Below are positions 59,901-64,000 of a DNA stretch of 64,000 nucleotides, one piece after another. The stretch's first letter is position 1, and every line of letters begins with the position of its first letter. The stretch spans positions 2,589,376-2,653,375 of the forward strand of contig JANPWX010000108.1 in assembly GCA_024734555.1 (NCBI GenBank), written 5' to 3'. The notes under the pieces are model-generated. The model saw only the letters and a list, made by a program, of their open reading frames with translations, searched no databases and was not told where the DNA came from. Origin of the DNA: Trochalopteron elliotii (lineage: Eukaryota; Chordata; Aves; Passeriformes; Leiothrichidae). The position numbers and the translations under genes were made by a program.

Positions 59901-62900
59901 TAGCCAGAGTGCTGCATTGTCTTCACACTTCACCGTGATTTGTTTAAATAGCCTGGCAGCCCACCACACCACCTTTCATGCCCACTGCTTTAACTGGCAC
60001 AGCTGCTGCCTTAGGGTGCTCTACTAAATGTGCCAAGGCAAAGACAAACAATCTGCAAATGTGTTCAAGCTTGTCACCACTGTACTTCTCTCTGTCTCTG
60101 CAGGAACAGAGTCCCTGCTTTGTGCATCAATAGCACTCTCATTCAGATTGATATATACTTTATACTTGTTGGATCATGAAGGTCAAGGTATTATGTTATC
60201 CCTATGTTTTCATCAATGTTTATTGTTTATCCGTTCTAAGGATCTTTCAGTGACTTTGTTGCTTCTACTGCTCAGGTCACTGAAAAAAATCACTGTAGTA
60301 TCTTCTCCTTTCCCAAACAGTTTGATTTCTTCATGTCTTTCAAATACAATAAACTGAGACACAAAACCTCTGCCGACGCAGAATTATTTTCTTCCACTTA
60401 ACCACTTAAAGCCTTTTGCTGTCCTTCACTGACACCATTTTTAATTTGGCCACAGAGCTGTAGCACAAATGCTTTGCCCTTTAGGAACTATAAAAGTTTC
60501 ACTAGTCAGTCTTCATAGCAATTGCACATATCTGAAATTAAATCAAGCAGCTACAGATGCCAGACCATTGTATCACCTAAACAACTTAGACTAAGCTATT
60601 TTAAGTCTTTCCTCTGTCCTAAGACCTGCAATATTTGCTTAGTTTCACAGTTAACTGCTTCTTCAATGCCATTGTCCTTAAGTCCGGGAGACATTTCTTG
60701 CAGTATATTTATCTTAACTGTACCTGCTTCCTCAATGTTTTTATATTTCTCAAATTACTATCCTCTGCCCTGCACTACATGCTGCTGCACTTTATGAAAT
60801 TCCTGTTATTGAAGGAAAAGAGGGTCAATCTGCCTTTGAAAGCAGTGCCTCGACCAGGTTTGTTTAAAAATTAATTCCTTCTGCTCCATTACCCATAGCT
60901 GTATTTTGTTTGAATGACCACAACCATCTCAGATTTCCTAGTTTATGGTCTCTGCAATGACAGATTTGTGTTTCCATAGAGAAAAAAACTGAAGAATTAG
61001 CCTTGCAATTTAAACAGGGATGCTGCCCATCCTCCTGCCATAACCAGAGGGCTTTACAGCTGCTTGTATATAACAGAGTAGCCAGGGCTCAGCTCTCAAA
61101 GTTTCGGTCTGTTGAGAAGGCTCTGTGCTAAATCCATCTGGAGTTGGTACCAGGGCAGCCCCCAGCAGCACAGCCAGCACAGCCAAGTCTGCAGGCTGAA
61201 AAGCTCAATCAGCAAATCCCTCACCACCTTTTAGCCTCTGCCCAGTGCCCTAAGGGCTGTCACTGCTGTGTAGGTGCCACAGGTCAGGCAGAGGCAAGTA
61301 TGGCTACCACAACCTGCTTGAGCAAGTCTGCTCCATGTCGGATGGGAGGAATTTTAAAGGGCTTCCTGAAGACAAACCCTACATGCAAACCTACATGTTT
61401 GCATCATCTGCTACTCTGTTTGCTGACTCTGCACTCTGCCAGGTCCCCTGCATTTAGCCTCTCCCTTGGGGTGGTACACACCCAAGCGGACAGATACATG
61501 ATTATGGTCACTGGACCTTACATTTGCCAGGGAATATGTTCATGCAGTTAAGGCACGCAGGAGCATTTCCGTTCCTTTGAACATTGCTCAAGTGTTTTAC
61601 AGACTAATGAATGGATCACATTTTGTCTAATGTGGGACAATATCTGAGCTGTCTCAATCCGGCTGCTACTTCCAATTTAGGTCTTTTATTCTCCCCTGCA
61701 AAAATAGATTTAGTCCAGGCACAGTCTTTATGTTTTACCAGACCCAGCATGCCAGAGTCCTGACCCTTGAATAAAGCTCCTTTTTCACACTGCTACATAA
61801 AAATCAACAAATTGCTCAGTAAAGCAAACCTGGCACCTTCTTGTAAAGCCTCTCATGGAGCTTCCCATCCAAAACAGGGTAACAGGCCAGGGCTTCTGAT
61901 CCAGATTTCTGACCATTTCATGTATCACTAGATCCACCTCACACTTGTATCCCATCCACCGCCCGGTTAATGTCTCATAAAATCTTACTATTCTCTATGG
62001 AAACAGTAGGATTCCTTCCACAATTGCTCCTGCTGAGCATTGGGACCTTAGGCCTCCACTGAGGCCTCCACTCCAGGCTTTTTCTCCTATTCACTTAGCT
62101 CATTCTTTCCCACACAAGCAATGCTGCCACGAGATACCAGGTTGGTAGGACAGAGCCAGGCAATTGAGGACAGCACTCATGCTCATGAAAATATCCACTT
62201 GCTTTAGTAAACTGAAATAATCCCAGGCCCTCCTGTGTATGTTCACCTTTACCCAGGCTACTCAACCAAGCATCACCAGTTTAGGGCACTGTTCACCTGA
62301 GCTACCACAAGAACTCCTTGCAGCTCTTTCACCACTGTGGAACAACAGGAAAATCCTGTTATTTGGTAGCTTCTTTTTGTATATATGGAACAATGGATTT
62401 GGCTAACATCTGCTTGTAGGAATATGATCTATTCCCCATTTTCTCTCTTCCTTTTTCAGATAAGAAATATTGCCCTTCTAGTCCTGCAGAAATTGGTACT
62501 GGGCTGGAACTGGGGGATCAGCATGTTCAAATTTGTTCAAAATCATACTCTTCATTCACTCAGGGCAAGTGCACCTACATGATAAATCAAGGGAGATTGG
62601 CAATCCCTCCTTCTTCCCTTTTCCACAAGGAACGAGGCAATATTTCCAAAAAGGCTCAGTACCTTATCTTTCTTGCTCTTGATACTTGGGAACTCCTTTC
62701 TGATGTTCTCTCTGTGGAACAGTCAATAAACTCTACTATGAAATATGATGATTTCATCCTCCCTTTCTCCTCCAGACACTACCCCTGGCACAGAAGAGGA
62801 AGAGATGAAGGTGTTCAGAACTAGCTGTCTCCAAGGATAGCAAGAGTCTACAGGTATAAACATTTAGTTCGGGGCACAGCTTGTAGGCAAGACACCTAAA

Positions 62901-64000
62901 CTGAACTCTGTGTGTGTGTGTTTGTGTGTAAGCTGAGTATCTAAGTCCCCGTGCAAATCAATAAGGATTTAGAAGCTCCATAAAATAGCTTACCCATAGG
63001 TAGCAATCACTATCCTTTTCAGATTCTCTAGGATGCACTGTGTGGTCTCCACCTGCAGCTCTGTATGGGCCTTGGTCTCCCACAGATCCAGAATCAGATC
63101 TTCCATGCCTGAATTTGCAAAATATCCTAGGATATATCATCTTGGATGGCTCTACAGATCTAAGTTCTTTTGGTTTGTGTTTTTTTGTGGTTTTGTTTTG
63201 TTTTTCACATTAGGTCAACTCTTTTTTCAGAAGGCTAATCTTTTCATGATTTTGACTCTGCATAAGGAGGAATCCTGAATAAATTCTTGCTCTTGTTCAG
63301 GTATTTCTTTTCAGGCCTGCCACACTTAGGGGCCTTTTTAAGGGCATTAAGTTATCAGACAGGCAAGGTATGTACTTGTTTTCTCAACTGAGATACAAAA
63401 TTTCTGCTTCTGTTACAATTCTGATAAACCTTGAATCATGTTATTACCATTGGAACCAGCCCCTTTGGGTTCCATAGCCACAATTCCTGACAACTGAAAG
63501 ACAATGAGACGCTACAGAGAAGTTTTACTCTCATTTAGAAAGTAGGGAGTTACATGCTAGCCAGAGGGATGTATATGCCAATTAATTGGGTGGGAAGCTG
63601 GCAAATGACTTTTTGTTTTCCACAGATGACAGACTGTGCCCAGCTACATATTTTTGGCTCTTGTAGTCAAGAGAAGATAGACACAGACCGCAGGTATTTT
63701 GGGAATACTCTATATCAGTTTTATGTTTGTGGAGAGTTGTGACTTACGAGCTACCATGAATGGCATCAGGGCTGTTGTGAACTCCCAGCCAGCTGGCTGC
63801 AAGGTGGCCGAGCCAGCTTGTCTTCCAGGCAGCCTGTGGAACATCCGCACGCCAGGCAGGACAGGGCATCAGCTCAACAGGCAGCACAGCCAGAGAGATG
63901 GAACAAGAGACCAAGCCACTTCTTTGCAACAAGCAGTATCACCTCTGTACCTTTGCCTCAGTCTATTTTTTCTTACATTTAATCTATCAAGTTTTGCTTC
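56946..64000. other. About 7 kb of unannotated, mostly AT-rich sequence
   Basis: No recognised dispersed repeat or exon. There is an A-rich run at 58956-58982 and a TG run at 62909-62929. The GC-richer part at about 63737-63950 may be the start of another repeat cut by the window edge, but I cannot classify it. Frames of 60 to 135 codons show no domain. Confidence 0.45.
62909..62929. repeat. Short (TG)n microsatellite
   Basis: About ten TG units with one TTTG interruption. Confidence 0.9.

Noticed and set aside
61144..61551. 135-codon frame
   Set aside because: Cys/Leu/Pro-rich, with no domain, no splice context and no repeat homology; treated as chance.
63737..64000. Possible LTR at the window edge
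   Set aside because: GC-richer with a TGTGACTTACG start, but no second terminus or polyadenylation signal could be assigned before the sequence ends.

Overview
This window looks like non-coding vertebrate DNA from a bird, possibly a songbird. The evidence is the dispersed repeats. There are at least seven fragments of CR1, the dominant avian LINE, with its typical 3' ends and reverse-transcriptase/endonuclease remnants. There are also seven retroviral long terminal repeats (LTRs), including a widespread avian ERVL-type LTR present twice in opposite orientation. The background is AT-rich and poor in CpG. I see no intact protein-coding gene, no bacterial or phage gene organisation, no tRNA or rRNA gene and no CRISPR array. 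The open reading frames are short and mostly explained by repeats or chance. The window is best read as a stretch of gene desert or a long intron.

Layout. At 165-820 lies a minus-strand ERVL-type solo LTR that was later split by a small CR1 insertion (589-674). At 2237-3090 is a minus-strand CR1 in which the endonuclease part is joined almost directly to the 3' tail. Old minus-strand CR1 pieces lie at about 5975-6340 and 8158-8395. The second ERVL-type LTR is at 10588-11110 on the plus strand. CpG-richer, younger-looking LTRs follow at 16347-17030, 18068-18467 (6-bp target duplication GAGTCA), 29424-30060 (4-bp duplication CTAC), 30153-31381 and 38473-39165 (6-bp duplication CAGAAC). A perfect pentanucleotide array sits at 35021-35121. 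Three plus-strand CR1 pieces lie in the second half (43700-43862, 46975-47798, 52130-52888), with a TG/TA/CA dinucleotide palindrome at 48556-48633.

The rest, roughly 55 kb, is unannotated single-copy-looking sequence. Within it I mark three AT-rich blocks that might be conserved regulatory elements and one weak terminal-exon candidate (26541-26813); all are speculative. I did not find a new biological system. The most useful observations are the nested-insertion chronology, the exact LTR boundaries supported by target-site duplications, two CR1 copies with internal loss of the polymerase region, and a terminal stem-loop in one LTR.
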